Shown one piece after another: positions 12,705 through 24,330 of a DNA stretch of 64,000 nt (its first letter is position 1; the number at the start of each line of letters is the position of its first letter). Under the pieces are notes generated by a model. It searched no databases. It saw only the letters and a program-made list of their open reading frames with translations, and was not told the origin of the DNA. Both the position numbers and the translations under genes were made by a program. This DNA comes from Sphagnum compactum (lineage: Eukaryota > Bryophyta > Sphagnopsida > Sphagnales): positions 18,466,213 to 18,530,212 of the forward strand of contig OZ234493.1 in assembly GCA_965153455.1 (NCBI GenBank), read 5' to 3'.

Positions 12705-15089
12705 ATGAACGAAAGTCTCTCTCTGTGTTATGTTGTTACAGAGATGGCTGTCAACACTGTTGCATCTCTGGACGTTGTTAGAGGCAGCCTCGCAGGCATC
12801 GTGGCTTACATCGACAACGTGGCGCACAACCCTGTCCCTGAAGGTCAAAGCTCTGGCGCTGAAGGGTCAAACTCTACTGAAGAGCAAAAGTCTGGCACTG
12901 AAGTGCAGAAATTCAATTGGAAGCCCGACGAGCAAAAATCTGAGTGGATCCGTAAACTCGAATTAGGACTCGACGCACCTGCTTGTTATGATGAAGGGGA
13001 TCGAGTTGTTGTACTGAAATTACCAGACTTCAAGCGCAAACCTGAGGAACATTACACTCCACAACAATGGCGATTCGGCCTCCACAACCGGGACCTTCAG
13101 ACCTCCACAACCGTGGCATCCACCACTGAATCAGAAGGTCTGAAAATAAGCGTAGCTGCAGCATGCAACCTGAAATCAGATCGAAGGGATAAAGTTTGTG
13201 ACAAAAAACAGGGCGAAGTTTCTGACAATCGACGGGACGAAGCTTGTGACAATGGATGGAACGAATTTTGTGACAACGTTGTGCATAATCTTGACAAGAT
13301 GGTGCTGAAATCATACGGTCTACACCCTAGTAATACAACTAATTTCAGCAAGAAGGAAGTGAAGTCTCTATTAACCTTGGATGCTTTTACATTACTTTTG
13401 GTACTAAGTTCTTTGCCTTCGCGTGATTCTCCTGAAGAGACATTATTAAAGAATTTCATACCGGGGTTGGAGACAGGACGTTTGAAAATTAGGGCCTTGT
13501 TGAAGTACGGAGTGGCGTACAACGCGCTATGGAATGACCTTTTCTTGTTCGAAAATCAAATTCCAATGGATTTGCTGACGAACGTCATTAGTGAATGTCA
13601 TTTACTGCCCAAGGGCCAGAACTCCTATTCAGATACTTTTCAGGAACTGAATAATCCGCAGCCATCTCTAAGAAAACAGTTTTTACGCAAGATTTTGAGG
13701 AATCTAGTACGTAAAATGTGCATTCAGATCTTTGAAAAGCCTTGCTCTGAAAAAGAAACACTTTTCGACTTAATTGATGCCAATTATCCTGTAGGCAGCT
13801 CAGAAGGCGGCTTAGAAGACTGTGCACACATCTTTGCTTGTGTTTACAAAATACTAACTACTGTTCATAGCAAGAAGGAGTCGTCTACTACAACCAAATC
13901 TCTTCCAGGTGTACACATCTTTGCTTTTGTTTACAAAATACTGACTACTTTTCATATCAAGAAGGAGTCGTCAACTGCAAACATATCTCTTCTACATGAA
14001 GGCAAGACCAAAGAGTCTGCAAGCGATCGGGAGCAACTTCCCCACGCTACAAGTTTTGGAAACTCTCCGACGGTACTCGACATTCGGGAAACTTCACCAA
14101 TCGATTTGGAGCAACCGGGCGATTGTGAGGTCCAAATGTCTAGAATCCCGGAGGCCGAGCATGATTTGGACCAACCGGGCGATTGTGAGGTCCAAATGTC
14201 TAGAATCCCGGAGGCCGAGCATGATTTGGAGCAACCGGGCGATTATGAGCTCCTAATGTCTAGAATCTTGGAGGCCGAGCATGATTTGGAGCAACCGGAC
14301 GATCGTCAGTCCCGAATATCTAGAATCCCGGAGTTTATTGCTCCTGAAGGCCGGGCGGTTTGTCAGTCCCGAATGTCTAGAATCCCGGAGTTTATTGCTC
14401 CTGAAGGCCGGGCGGTTCGTAAGTCCCGAATGTCTAGAATCCCGGAGTTTATTGCTCCTGAAAACTGTCCCCAAATCGGGACAGTGAAGAAGGAAAACCT
14501 GGGTGAAGAAACACTAGGATCTGCAACCGATTTGAAGAAAGCCGGCCTTCGCATCAAAGCGACCCGTGGAATGATTAAGGCAGTGGCTTTTAAAGATGGC
14601 TGCTTATCACTCCCATTCCTACAACTACATGACAACACGGAATCCTATTTTCGCAATCTGGCGATGTACGAAGCTTACGGTCATTATGGGGAGAATAGCT
14701 ATGCATTTTCAGATTACCTACAACTCATGTTGCAGCTGATCAAGACCAAAGAAGACGTCGCATATCTCATCGACGATTGCAAGGTGATTCGGAACTTCCT
14801 TATCACCCACGAGAACGCTTTTAAAATGTGGGAAAGGTTGCAAAGCGGAATAGACCTCGCTCCATATTCCGAAAGGTATAAAACTGAAATCGTGATCCGT
14901 GTGAATAAGGAGTGTGGATCCAAGCTAAATGTGATGAGAACTGAATTTTACAATACATTTTGTTCCAAACCATGGTTAGTGATAAGCGTCATCACAGGCG
15001 CCGTTTTGCTTCTCGCTACACTTATCCAAACTTACGTTTCTGTCATTGGTTCCGATAAAATGCAACCTCATTTTCCTCGGGGTGGTTAA
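12705..15089 (+). CDS. DUF247 (UPF0481) membrane-anchored protein, repeat-expanded
   Basis: One uninterrupted frame of 794 codons. DUF247 hallmarks appear in order: HYTPQQWRFGLHNRD (residues 116-130), the counterpart of the usual Y-x-PQ-x-x-S-x-GPYHHG; LTLDAFTLLLVL (about 223-234); DLFLFENQIP (278-287), the family's D-LLLENQ-P block; ESYFRNLAMYEA (about 646); DVAYLIDDCKVIRNFL; and a C-terminal membrane segment starting PWLVISVITGAVLLLATLIQ (about 756) with a short tail. Family members are usually 400-550 residues. The excess here is a longer N-terminus and a repeat-rich middle (374-431 and 467-588). The true start may be Met14 (12744), directly after a splice-acceptor-like site. Biochemical function is unknown; DUF247 genes are linked to grass self-incompatibility, but that role cannot be transferred here. 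The family call is firm; the start is not. Confidence 0.9.
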   Translation: MNESLSLCYVVTEMAVNTVASLDVVRGSLAGIVAYIDNVAHNPVPEGQSSGAEGSNSTEEQKSGTEVQKFNWKPDEQKSEWIRKLELGLDAPACYDEGDRVVVLKLPDFKRKPEEHYTPQQWRFGLHNRDLQTSTTVASTTESEGLKISVAAACNLKSDRRDKVCDKKQGEVSDNRRDEACDNGWNEFCDNVVHNLDKMVLKSYGLHPSNTTNFSKKEVKSLLTLDAFTLLLVLSSLPSRDSPEETLLKNFIPGLETGRLKIRALLKYGVAYNALWNDLFLFENQIPMDLLTNVISECHLLPKGQNSYSDTFQELNNPQPSLRKQFLRKILRNLVRKMCIQIFEKPCSEKETLFDLIDANYPVGSSEGGLEDCAHIFACVYKILTTVHSKKESSTTTKSLPGVHIFAFVYKILTTFHIKKESSTANISLLHEGKTKESASDREQLPHATSFGNSPTVLDIRETSPIDLEQPGDCEVQMSRIPEAEHDLDQPGDCEVQMSRIPEAEHDLEQPGDYELLMSRILEAEHDLEQPDDRQSRISRIPEFIAPEGRAVCQSRMSRIPEFIAPEGRAVRKSRMSRIPEFIAPENCPQIGTVKKENLGEETLGSATDLKKAGLRIKATRGMIKAVAFKDGCLSLPFLQLHDNTESYFRNLAMYEAYGHYGENSYAFSDYLQLMLQLIKTKEDVAYLIDDCKVIRNFLITHENAFKMWERLQSGIDLAPYSERYKTEIVIRVNKECGSKLNVMRTEFYNTFCSKPWLVISVITGAVLLLATLIQTYVSVIGSDKMQPHFPRGG
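13824..13997 (+). repeat. In-frame 87-bp tandem duplication inside DUF247 CDS
   Basis: Two adjacent 29-codon units, residues 374-402 and 403-431, share HIFA-x-VYKILTT-x-H-x-KKESST. They differ by scattered substitutions and no frame-changing indels. It lies between the conserved N-terminal and C-terminal DUF247 blocks. Confidence 0.9.
14103..14333 (+). repeat. In-frame 60-bp tandem repeat inside DUF247 CDS
   Basis: Four units of 20 codons start at 14103, 14163, 14223 and 14283 (residues 467 onward); the fourth is 51 bp long before it merges into the next array. The unit reads D-L-(E/D)-QP-(G/D)-D followed by (M/I)SRI(P/L)E and, in the first three, AEH. The first two units are almost identical, indicating recent expansion. 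Confidence 0.92.
14334..14470 (+). repeat. In-frame 57-bp tandem repeat inside DUF247 CDS
   Basis: Two full 19-codon units (14334-14390, 14391-14447) and a partial third share FIAPEGRAV and end in SRMSRIPE. The MSRIPE core is the same as in the preceding 60-bp units, so both arrays come from one ancestral unit that changed its other half. Confidence 0.9.
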
Positions 15090-18000
15090 AACCCGCGTTG
15101 GGAACTTGGGCATGTATGTTATTTATGGACAGATGTAGAGCATGGTACAAATAATGGTATTGAAGACCAGACCAGTAGAATCTATATATTAAGACAAGTG
15201 ATTGTTTTGTTTTGTGACCATACCTTAATCGCTCAAATTTGTGAGGCATGGTGCTGTATTTTTAGTACCATTGGAAAGTCTTCCATGATATGAGGGCAAT
15301 GTGTATGGTGATCATTTTGCAAATTGAACAAATGAAGCAAAAGTTATTGAATTAAGAGTAATTTTTGTAGTTGTAAATTTTTATTTTTTTAAAATTAAAA
15401 ATTTCAACCAACCAATTTCTCTTCAACATATCAGTCCTTATGTTTGCCCTTTCATCTCCCAAACCTTAACACTTGGGACCAATGAGTTCACAATTGGGTC
15501 ATTAATGTTTTTTCACGATTCAATTTTTTATAAAAGTCATTTCACTTAGACTCCAGTGGCATCTTGGTAGGCTTGTTTTTTTGTCTTTTGTTCAGTCAAA
15601 AGAGAGAGCCTATCACTAAAAATCATTATTAATCGTTGATTTGGAATACTGAAGGAATACTGCAACTGGTGCCAAATGATCTTTCAAAGACAACTCTTAA
15701 AGTCTGGAACAAGCAGATAGGTACAGGCTAGCTAGAGTGTTGGTCTTGTATTGACTTTTGAAAACATTACCCTATCTTAGTATTGAGTATTTTTGAATTT
15801 TTCATAACAGCCTTGTCCCAGTATTGTATCCTGTTTTCAACATAAAGAACTCCTGGACAGTCCTTTTACTTATTTGGGGAAAACTCGTCAAAAGGTAACA
15901 TGGTTTTCTGAAAACGAAATATTCTATCATTATTCTTGTTTTTAAATCACGTAAAATTTGATAGAAACTTGTTATTTGTCAAGAAAAAGAAATACTGTCG
16001 CCACTTAAGTCAAAATGCGCCTTGGGATGCTTGCCACCCTGGCTCCATCAGGAAATTGTTTTTAAACACACTGCTCCTGAAAGCCTGGTCCTGGTATTGG
16101 ATCATTTTCACCAGATAAAGCAGTCTGGAAATTTTGGTGGTGTCGTTGGAGGGCAACTGCTCAAGTGGAATCTGATGTCTAGTGAATGGGAATGCCTTCT
16201 GCATAGGAGAAGGTTTTCCTTCTGGTACCTTCCAGATTGTGAGGGCCCACCCAAGGTCAGTAGGCCGAGGGGTAGGTCCTGAAAATTCAGAAGGTACTGA
16301 AATGAAAACTTTTCCCTACGTAAAGATTTGATTGATTTTTTTTCCATTTAAATTTTTTTTAAATTTTGTTTTAGTCTTTTTTTTAAAATATGGAAAGCAG
16401 ACTAAACTAGGAGAGTAGATTACCATTTCAATGATTATTTCGACACTTTAATTTTTTCCCTTTGATTATTAGCCAAATAATCAAAATATATGAATTTTTT
16501 ATAGAAATTATGGCGATTTTCTTTATAAATTATTATGTTTTTGGAAGAACTTTTTAAATAATATTGTGTGTGAAAATTGCCTATAATGATAAATTTTTTT
16601 CTATAAGTTCAAATATTATAGTTTATTGCTAGATTTGGCTCTAGTTCCATTTTTATTTATTTTTAGTTCATTTGGCTTTATGTAGAGACCTCGGTTGAAG
16701 GCATTACCAGAAGCGGACCCATGTTAGTTTTTGCCTCATACAAAGAACTTTGGGTAATGCCCTCAACCTAGTGCCTTACTTAAATCTCTTTTTGAAAGTC
16801 TTGTGATACAATCGTATCTTCATTTACAAGCTTCTTTGACGTACCATAACACACTTCTAATTTATGTTTCCTTGGACATTCACATGAGCACATTTTCGAG
16901 CTTGTGTAGGTCCAATTGTGGGCGCTTGGTTATTAGTTCATCTTACCACACCTACATTCCATTTAATCCTAACTCATTTTTTTATTGTGAACTTATGTAC
17001 CTACCTTGGCTTGCCATACCTTATAATTGCAGACTTTTTACATTATCAATATTAACATAATATTGATAAATTGAGTATCCACTTGTTTGAATGCCCATGC
17101 AAGATGAGCACATTGCAACCCATAATATTTTTCGAGCTATCATCATAACTATTATTTTGGAGAATGGAACAAATGTATAGAAAAAAGTTTTTTACCTTTT
17201 CCACTATCATGTTCAATGATGAATCAATATTAATATCATTAGAAATGGTTTTGAACCTTAATTGATCTCATCATAACTAATCTAACCCACATGAATATGG
17301 TATAACATGCATGGTCTATGACAACACATAAAGCAATAGTTGTTGTTTAAGAAAAAACATGGTCATATGCAAATCAGAATCGAAAAACAACTTCATTCCC
17401 CTTGCCATAGAGATTTATAATTGTTTTAATTCTTGTTTTGACTCCTTTTTCACTACTTGTGCTCATGCCAGTATAGCCTATCATCAACAATCCTCTTTAA
17501 TTCTCATGATGTTATCGATAACATGTGTCCATATCCCTCTAGCATGTGTAAGCCATTACAAATTTTCAACTATAAGGTTATTGTAAAGAAAATACATTTG
17601 ACTATATAAAACAACAACAAGAGATTTTATGGTACTTTAAATCATTTACCAACCAAAATGGAACACAAGAATGAAACAAATGGTAGTATATTAAAGTTAT
17701 CCATAAAGTCACACCCACTTCAGTCCCTAGCCCATCCCCTTACTAATTTTCACCCTCTAAAATCCGCTCCGAGTAAAATTCCCTGAGATTGGGGATGGAA
17801 TTCAAAAACTGGGGATGTTAGCCCAAAGATAAGGGATGGGATCAGTTTGACTTTTTTTTTGTAAATTTAAAAGCTAGGGCACATTTGGGGTTATGGTGGG
17901 CAATTTTTCAAACTTTTTAAAAAGTTGCATGCAAGTTTGGGCAAATTTTTAAAAAATAATTTTAGCTTTTTCCAGTTTAGGCGAATTTTGGGCAGCTATT

Positions 18001-19590
18001 TGGGTGAATTTTTTTCACTTTTGTTTTGTTTCAGGCAGATACATGGGAGATTTTTGGCCTTTTACACTTTGGTGTTCCAAGCATATTTAGAAGTTTTTTT
18101 AGAAATATGATTCTCCCATTTTTTTGGGTTTGGACATGCTAACTTAAGAGGGCATCGTTGAAGGCTTTCCTTGAAAGGTTTTAGGGGCACATTGGAGGGA
18201 TCATTATGGACTTTTTTAAAAGACCTTAAGCATAATCACTCATGTCATTTGTGAGAATTGATCTTTGAAACTCAAAGATGAAAATCAATTCCTTTTCTAC
18301 CAATCCACCCCACTTGTTGTGACAAAATAATTGTGTGCATTTTGTTTACCATGTTTCATTTAATACATTATATGAAACATCATTTTTGATATTTGATATC
18401 TTCTTAAGATTTTGTTCAAGTGACAAAATCAACATTTAATCTTGAATTTCTTTCAATAATGTACACAAACATATTTGTTTCCTTTTAGAAATATAAATTA
18501 ATTTGAAAAAAAAAACCTGATTTTCTTTATTGAATACCATTTCAATTATCAATCTTTGGAAATAAATAAATTCAACCACATGATTTATAAATAAATAAAA
18601 ATATATCTTTCATATCATAAACCTTCATTTGATTTTAAAATAATATTGTACAATTTTTCTTTTGATATATCATCATTTTACCAATAGAATTTAAATTGGA
18701 TGTGTGATATATAATTAAATCACATATAGTATTTAAAAATGGATCAAAACTGAATTATAATATAAATATAATATAATTTCTTGTATTAACCATATTATTT
18801 CTAATGTAAAACATTAATCTAGATAATCAATTTTGATTTTTCGATAATAATTAATTCCATATAATTAATTGATTTTATGGAACTATAAATTTTATTACAT
18901 TTACATGTATAATATCTTAAGTTTTAAATCGTGATAAGACTTGAATGTAAAAATAAATTATATATTTTCATATCTCAATCGTCTATTTGATTTTTAAAAT
19001 TACATTGTACACTTTTTCTTATAATATATCGTAATTGTACCAAAAAAATGTAATTTAAATGTATGATATATAATCTATTCATTATACAATGTTTATAAAT
19101 GGATCCTAAATTATTCCTACTACCTTTTACATAACTTACTTAATTAAATAATTAATAAAAAATAATTATCACATATCAACATGATAAAATACCTATTATT
19201 AGCCCACAAACATATTAGGTACTATTTACTACCTTAGAATTTTTCAATTGATTAATTACCTAGTCTAGTTAATTAATTAAACATGACATTATTCATTCAA
19301 CACAATAAAGTACCAACCATTGATGAATTTACTTAAATTTTACTTAATTAATTAACTAATTAAAAAACATTATGGCATATCAACATGATAAAATATCTAC
19401 TACTAAGCCACATACATATAACCTACTACCTAGTTATATTTATTACTTGTTGCTTACTACCATATATTTACATGACTAGTTGAAAAAATAATTATGTTTT
19501 CATCTATTGATGGATGCCTTAATAAATGGATGAAAGTGTAGTCACATTAACACCATAGAAAATGTAACCAATTTTTGGTTTTGTGTATTT
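15090..19590. other. Intergenic AT-rich DNA, no gene seen
   Basis: After the DUF247 stop the sequence becomes AT-rich with only short frames. A compact inverted repeat lies at about 16690-16772. From 18.3 to 19.5 kb it is extremely AT-rich, with many TTAATTAATTAA-like runs. No conserved protein or RNA gene was recognised. Confidence 0.5.
16690..16772. repeat. Short inverted repeat (hairpin)
   Basis: CGGTTGAAGGCATTACC (about 16692) pairs with GGTAATGCCCTCAACCTAG (about 16753), leaving a spacer of roughly 45 bases. It may be a very short MITE remnant or a solo hairpin. No flanking duplication was evident. Confidence 0.6.
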
Positions 19591-20186
19591 GGGTGCAAGC
19601 AAGGTAAAGTAGACGACTCACTACTCTTTGTCAAAAAAATTACATGTAGCCATGAAAATATTTTAACGTGTTGAAAGTAGAATTTTTTGGGTACAATAAT
19701 TAACATGATGATAATCTTTCATTTTATATTTACAATGTTGAAAAACCCCATCTTGAAAGTAAAATCAAGTAGAATAAAAAAATTCTACTTGCATAAAATG
19801 TTTGGTCTTACAAAAACGTGCTACATAGAGATGAAATATTGATTTTTTAAAATTTTCAACTTCGTGGAGCCCTAAAAAATACTTATGTATTATCAAATTA
19901 TAAATTTTATAATCATAATATATCAATTTTTTAACATGAAGTAGATTTGAACACCATTTTGACCCAGTTAGTTTCAAACGAACTTTCAACTTACTTTTAT
20001 CATACCAAAGTTGTTCAAACATTGTTTTCAACTTCCCATAAACTAAATGTAGGGCCTTACAATTTTATATTTCTATTTCAAAATATTTTGAATCTACTTT
20101 TTTGTGTCCATATAAGAAACTATTCCATTTTTTAATTGGATTTTGGGCAAAATACTTTTTTTGTCTACTTTACTTTGTTAACACCC
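19591..20186. mobile_element. ~596-bp TIR element, copy X of an unrecognised family
   Basis: The left end GGGTGCAAGCAAGGTAAAGT continues to AGAC; the reverse complement of the right end is GGGTGTTAACAAAGTAAAGT, continuing to AGAC. The element is flanked by ATTT on both sides, a possible 4-bp target duplication. The right half aligns in the same orientation with the element at 40747-41337 over shared stretches such as CTTACTTTTAT, CCATAAAC and GGATTTT. The interior has no coding potential. Ends may be off by a few bases. It lies about 400 bp upstream of the transposase pseudogene. Confidence 0.65.
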
Positions 20187-20581
20187 ATTTAGCATTTTTT
20201 ATAAAAAAATAATGAATAAATTATTCAAATTTATGATGAATAAATTTGAAGATTTATTGATCACATAGTAATCACATAAATTTGAAGATAGTTCATCGAA
20301 TCTTCATAGATTTTGGATAAATCTTCAAATTTTTCAAAAAATAAAGAACTCCATAGTTCTTGAACTCCATATAATTGTTTATACATAATGTTATTTTCAA
20401 GTATTGATGTATATATTCTAATAGTTTGAAATCAATGAATGAAAAATACCCAAAAACACTTTGAAAGCATCGTAACTAGTGTTTTTAAGCAATAAAAAGG
20501 ACTTGTAAGTGAATATGAATTTTTTTGAAAATGATATTTTCTTTTTAAATTTTTTTTTAAACCATAACATAATTTAGTGGG

Positions 20582-22080
20582 ATGAAAATTTTCAAGATTT
20601 TTCAAGATTTTTTTGAAAACTTTATTGTTCAAACCTATGGAGGAAATCTTTTTAAAACTAATCGCCATTTAGTTCTTTTAGATGGCCACAATTCTCATGC
20701 TACATTAGAAGTTGTGCACAAGGCAAGGAATGTGGTCTTGGATTTCATTACTTTATCATCTCACATGAGCCATGCCTTACATCCACTTGATGTTGCTTGC
20801 TTTAAACCTTTCAAAATTGCCTTTAAGGTTTATAGGGATGTTTGGACTTTGGCTAACAAAGTTAAAATGGTTAGAAAGGAGGACCTAACTTAGTGGGTGT
20901 TTTTAATTTTCAAGAAGAGATTAACAAATCAAACATATGTAAAGGCTTCAAGACTATTAGGATTTGGCCTTTAAACCTAGCTACAATAGAACACAAGATG
21001 CAACCTAGCATACAATTTATGGAAACAACAGTGCTTGAACATGAAGTCATGGACTTCCAAGTTGAAAAAATAGTAGGTGAATGCACCAGTAGCCTTAAGC
21101 CCAATGCTTGCCATTTTAATATGTGGAAATTGATAGATAATGTGTTACACTTGAATAAAAAGATACCACTAATGTGGGTTAGTGAGATGACTTAATGAGT
21201 TCCCAAGCTATGGGTCTTGATGATGAATTTGTAAGCTTGCAAACCTAAGGGCATGGCCTACAAGAAGGTGCCACTAATGTAGGTTAGTACGATGATCTAA
21301 AAAGTTCCCAAACAATGGGTCTTGGTAATGATCCTTTAGGCGCAAAAGCCTTGGGGCATGATCTTATGTCTTCAATGCATAAATTGGTCCTACCAACCTA
21401 GTTGCAATGGGTTTTAGCAATCACAAAATGATGGGTCTTAGCAATTATGCAACAATGGGTTTTAGTTGTAGTTGTGTGATAATGATTGTTGTTGTAATGG
21501 GTTCTACCCATTAGTCGTGTAACAATGACAATTATAGTGATTGATTTTAGCACCGATCACATGGCAATGATTACAATGGTGATGCATTCTAACAACAATC
21601 GTGTTGCAATGGTTATTAGGTGATGGGTTTTCACTATGGTACAAGAATAGGTCCCAATAGTGCCATAAGTTGTTTCCTAATTTTTCAAGCTTTTACCTAG
21701 GTCTATTCATCAATTTGTGGAAGAGTCATTCATAAGTTTTCAAAATCTATAGTGATCACTTTTAATCACTACATTTGTGCAATTGAACAAATTTTAGCAT
21801 GGAAGCAAATAACAACTAGAAAGAGGGAACATCAAAAGGAATTAGCTGTGTTAAAAAAAGAAAAAATTGTAGAGAAAACAAAAAAAAAAACATCCAAAAT
21901 ACCAAAGGTCAATGAAAGTGCCTAGAAGAAAACTTTTTATAATACATGGTCCACCAAGCATTGTGTTGAGCAAGGTGAGGCACTACTTCCTCAATTTATG
22001 TTAATCTACTTTTACATGTCAATGCCTATTGAACCCCATTCCGTGGGGATTATTCCTAAAGTTTTGTCAATATAATATGA
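20582..22080 (+). pseudogene. pogo/Tigger-like DDE transposase, broken
   Basis: The frame at 20582-20893 encodes the middle of a DDE_1 (jerky/Tigger/pogo-type) transposase: NRHLVLLDGHNSH holds the second catalytic Asp and SHALHPLDVACFKPFK the third. The region with the first Asp is not visible upstream. An in-frame TAG at 20891-20893 and a frameshift break it; the homologous frame resumes from about 20893 with NICKGFKTIRIWPLN, the usual K-GF-x-x-(T/S)GI-(W/Y)PLN block, and stops at 21195. A Lys-rich tail (about 21797-21950) and a further homologous-looking stretch to 22080 follow, again with stops. It cannot make active transposase. The family call is confident; the outer limits are approximate. 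Confidence 0.8.
21290..21650 (+). repeat. Degenerate short tandem repeat in transposase tail
   Basis: Variants of CAATGGGTTTTAGCAATCAC and CAATGGGTCTTGGTAATGA recur with a spacing of about 25-35 bases. The array sits between the WPLN block and the Lys-rich tail of the transposase remnant. It may have encoded a low-complexity linker. Confidence 0.5.
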
Positions 22081-24256
22081 TGCAAACAATTGTGAAATGA
22101 AATTGTTAAGGGTAGATATTATCCATAGGCTAATTAATACCATGGGGACACCCTAATAACTAGTTGGTTACTTTAAATGGTAGATTTACCATCCTTAAAC
22201 AAAGGATGAAGCTCATGGGGTTGGTTAATTGAATGGTTGGTGATAATCCATTAATCATAATATAGTGGATTTTTAGGAAGGATTAGGATAACGATCACCT
22301 AGTTTCATAGGAAGGATATGGGCCTTGTGTGGTTTTGAAAAGAAAGGGGATCAGAAAGATGGAAAGAGGATTGTGGATCATTCCATTGTATTATAGTTTG
22401 GAGTTTTTATTATGAGATGACTTTATTGTGAAAAAGGTGTGTGTAACATTAGGGAGTGGAGGAAAATATGGAATCAAGTTGTATTTTGATTCATGCAATG
22501 GAAAATAGTTGATGGATTTCCAATTATCTTGTTGGTGTTTACTTGCACTAAAATATAACAAAATGTTAAAGAAAGTGGTTCATATTATAATTATTTAAAT
22601 GTTTGTTGTACTTTCACAATAGTTCTATGTTTCTTTTTTTTAAATGATAGGATATGTATTATTTTTTTAACTTTTGGAGTTGGACGTATCTTGTTGCCAC
22701 ATGACGGTAGTTGCTCGAAAATGGTAATAGAAATGAGGTAGGCTTGAAAGTTGAAGTCTACAGGGTAAAAGAGGTCATTACATATGGTAGGCAATAGCCA
22801 CAAAAGGTATGTAAGTGCTGCAAATGGTAGGAAACAATCATAGAGGGATTGTAGGTAATGCAAACAATAGAAGAACACCATAGAAGATTTGCATGCATTG
22901 TAAATGGGAAATAGTAGATGTTAGAGACCTATATCCCCATTAAACTTGATTATCCATTTTTGAAGGTATTTTAAAAGGTTTGGAAGGTAGCTAATTTCGA
23001 ACCCCCTTTATCTTGTTCTTATGTTACATTCCTTTGCTATAGGTCTCACTGGCTAGATTAGTGATATGTCCAGATGGTAGGACTATCTTCAAAAGACATG
23101 TCATTACCTTCTATATGAAATGTTATGTGATTACTATTTAAGTTGTAGTAAAACATTAGAAGAATTCATGTTCTATGCAACCTCTTGTTAAAAGCCTAGT
23201 GATCTTCAACAACTAATTAAACAACTATGAACCATATTTTCAACTATCTAGCTTATGTGTAGTTGCAATCTAGTGGTTATTACAACTAATGGATTAATGG
23301 AATGATTGTTTAACATAATGTGGGCATGTATTCAATTTTATATATTGTCAAGCTAAAGAAGTAAACTTGTTAAAGTGACTAACCAACAATAGTAATTATG
23401 ACATTATGATATTGCATATGATATTAAAAGGATTTGGTATTTTATGTAAGTACCTATTAAACAAATTATAATATTTTTAAAAAATCTATGAAAATGTGGA
23501 AAATAAATGTTTATCATTTTACATTTAACATGTGTAATTTTGCCACATGGTGTAAATATGTAATCAAATTAACATAATTGTAATCATTATTTAATTGTAT
23601 ATTATGAATTCTATCCAAAATGTAAATAATAATTGACATGATACTTCATAAATATATTTTAACATGTACATTTATAAAGTTTTTCAAAAGTCATTTTGTA
23701 ATGACAAAAGTCATATATGCATTACAAGAAAACACATGTATATAAAATTCAAATGAAATCATTTTTCAGGGATTTATAAAAATGTTATATTTTAGTTTGT
23801 TATTTCTACAAATGACATGCATACATGTATAAAGGTTTAATCAATGATAATCAATTTTTAAAAAATAAAATAAAATCATGTGATATTTATGTATATGTTT
23901 ATAGTTAAACATTTGCATTGAAATTTTTAAAATAAATATCTTAAATTGATATAATATATTTACATTTAAAAATTTGAAAAATAAATTTTTATAGAAGTAT
24001 TGAATTAAAACCATGAATTAAATTTAACTCAAAATTTTAATTTTAATTTTAATTTAATTTATAACTAAAATCAGAATTTTAAAACATTAAATTTGAATAT
24101 CAACCAAAAAAATATTTTACTTAAATAAATTACAATTATGTAATTAAAATGTGAAGTTCATTTATTATGAACCTACATAATTAAATAATGATATGAATAT
24201 GCATAAGATTTGAAATATACATGTTTAAATTTATGTGATGACATAATATATCACAA

Positions 24257-24330
24257 GTTGAAGTATTGGTTAAATGGTTAAGGAGTTGGTTTGTGGCCAT
24301 GGATGTGAAGGTTCAATTTCCTCTAACAAC
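24257..24330 (+). repeat. tRNA-like SINE head
   Basis: GGTTAAATGGTTAAGGAG resembles an A box and, about 40 bases later, GGTTCAATTTCC resembles a B box, as in tRNA-derived SINEs. It is followed by short ATGACTACA-type repeats (24350-24430). No CCA end or cloverleaf was shown, so it is not called a tRNA gene. Confidence 0.5.

Noticed and set aside
13097-13522. 141-codon minus-strand ORF opposite the DUF247 gene
   Set aside because: It is a shadow of the real plus-strand CDS; the plus strand shows conserved family motifs and this one shows none.
24257-24330. Functional tRNA gene
   Set aside because: A- and B-box-like motifs are present but the bases needed for acceptor and anticodon stems do not form a convincing cloverleaf.
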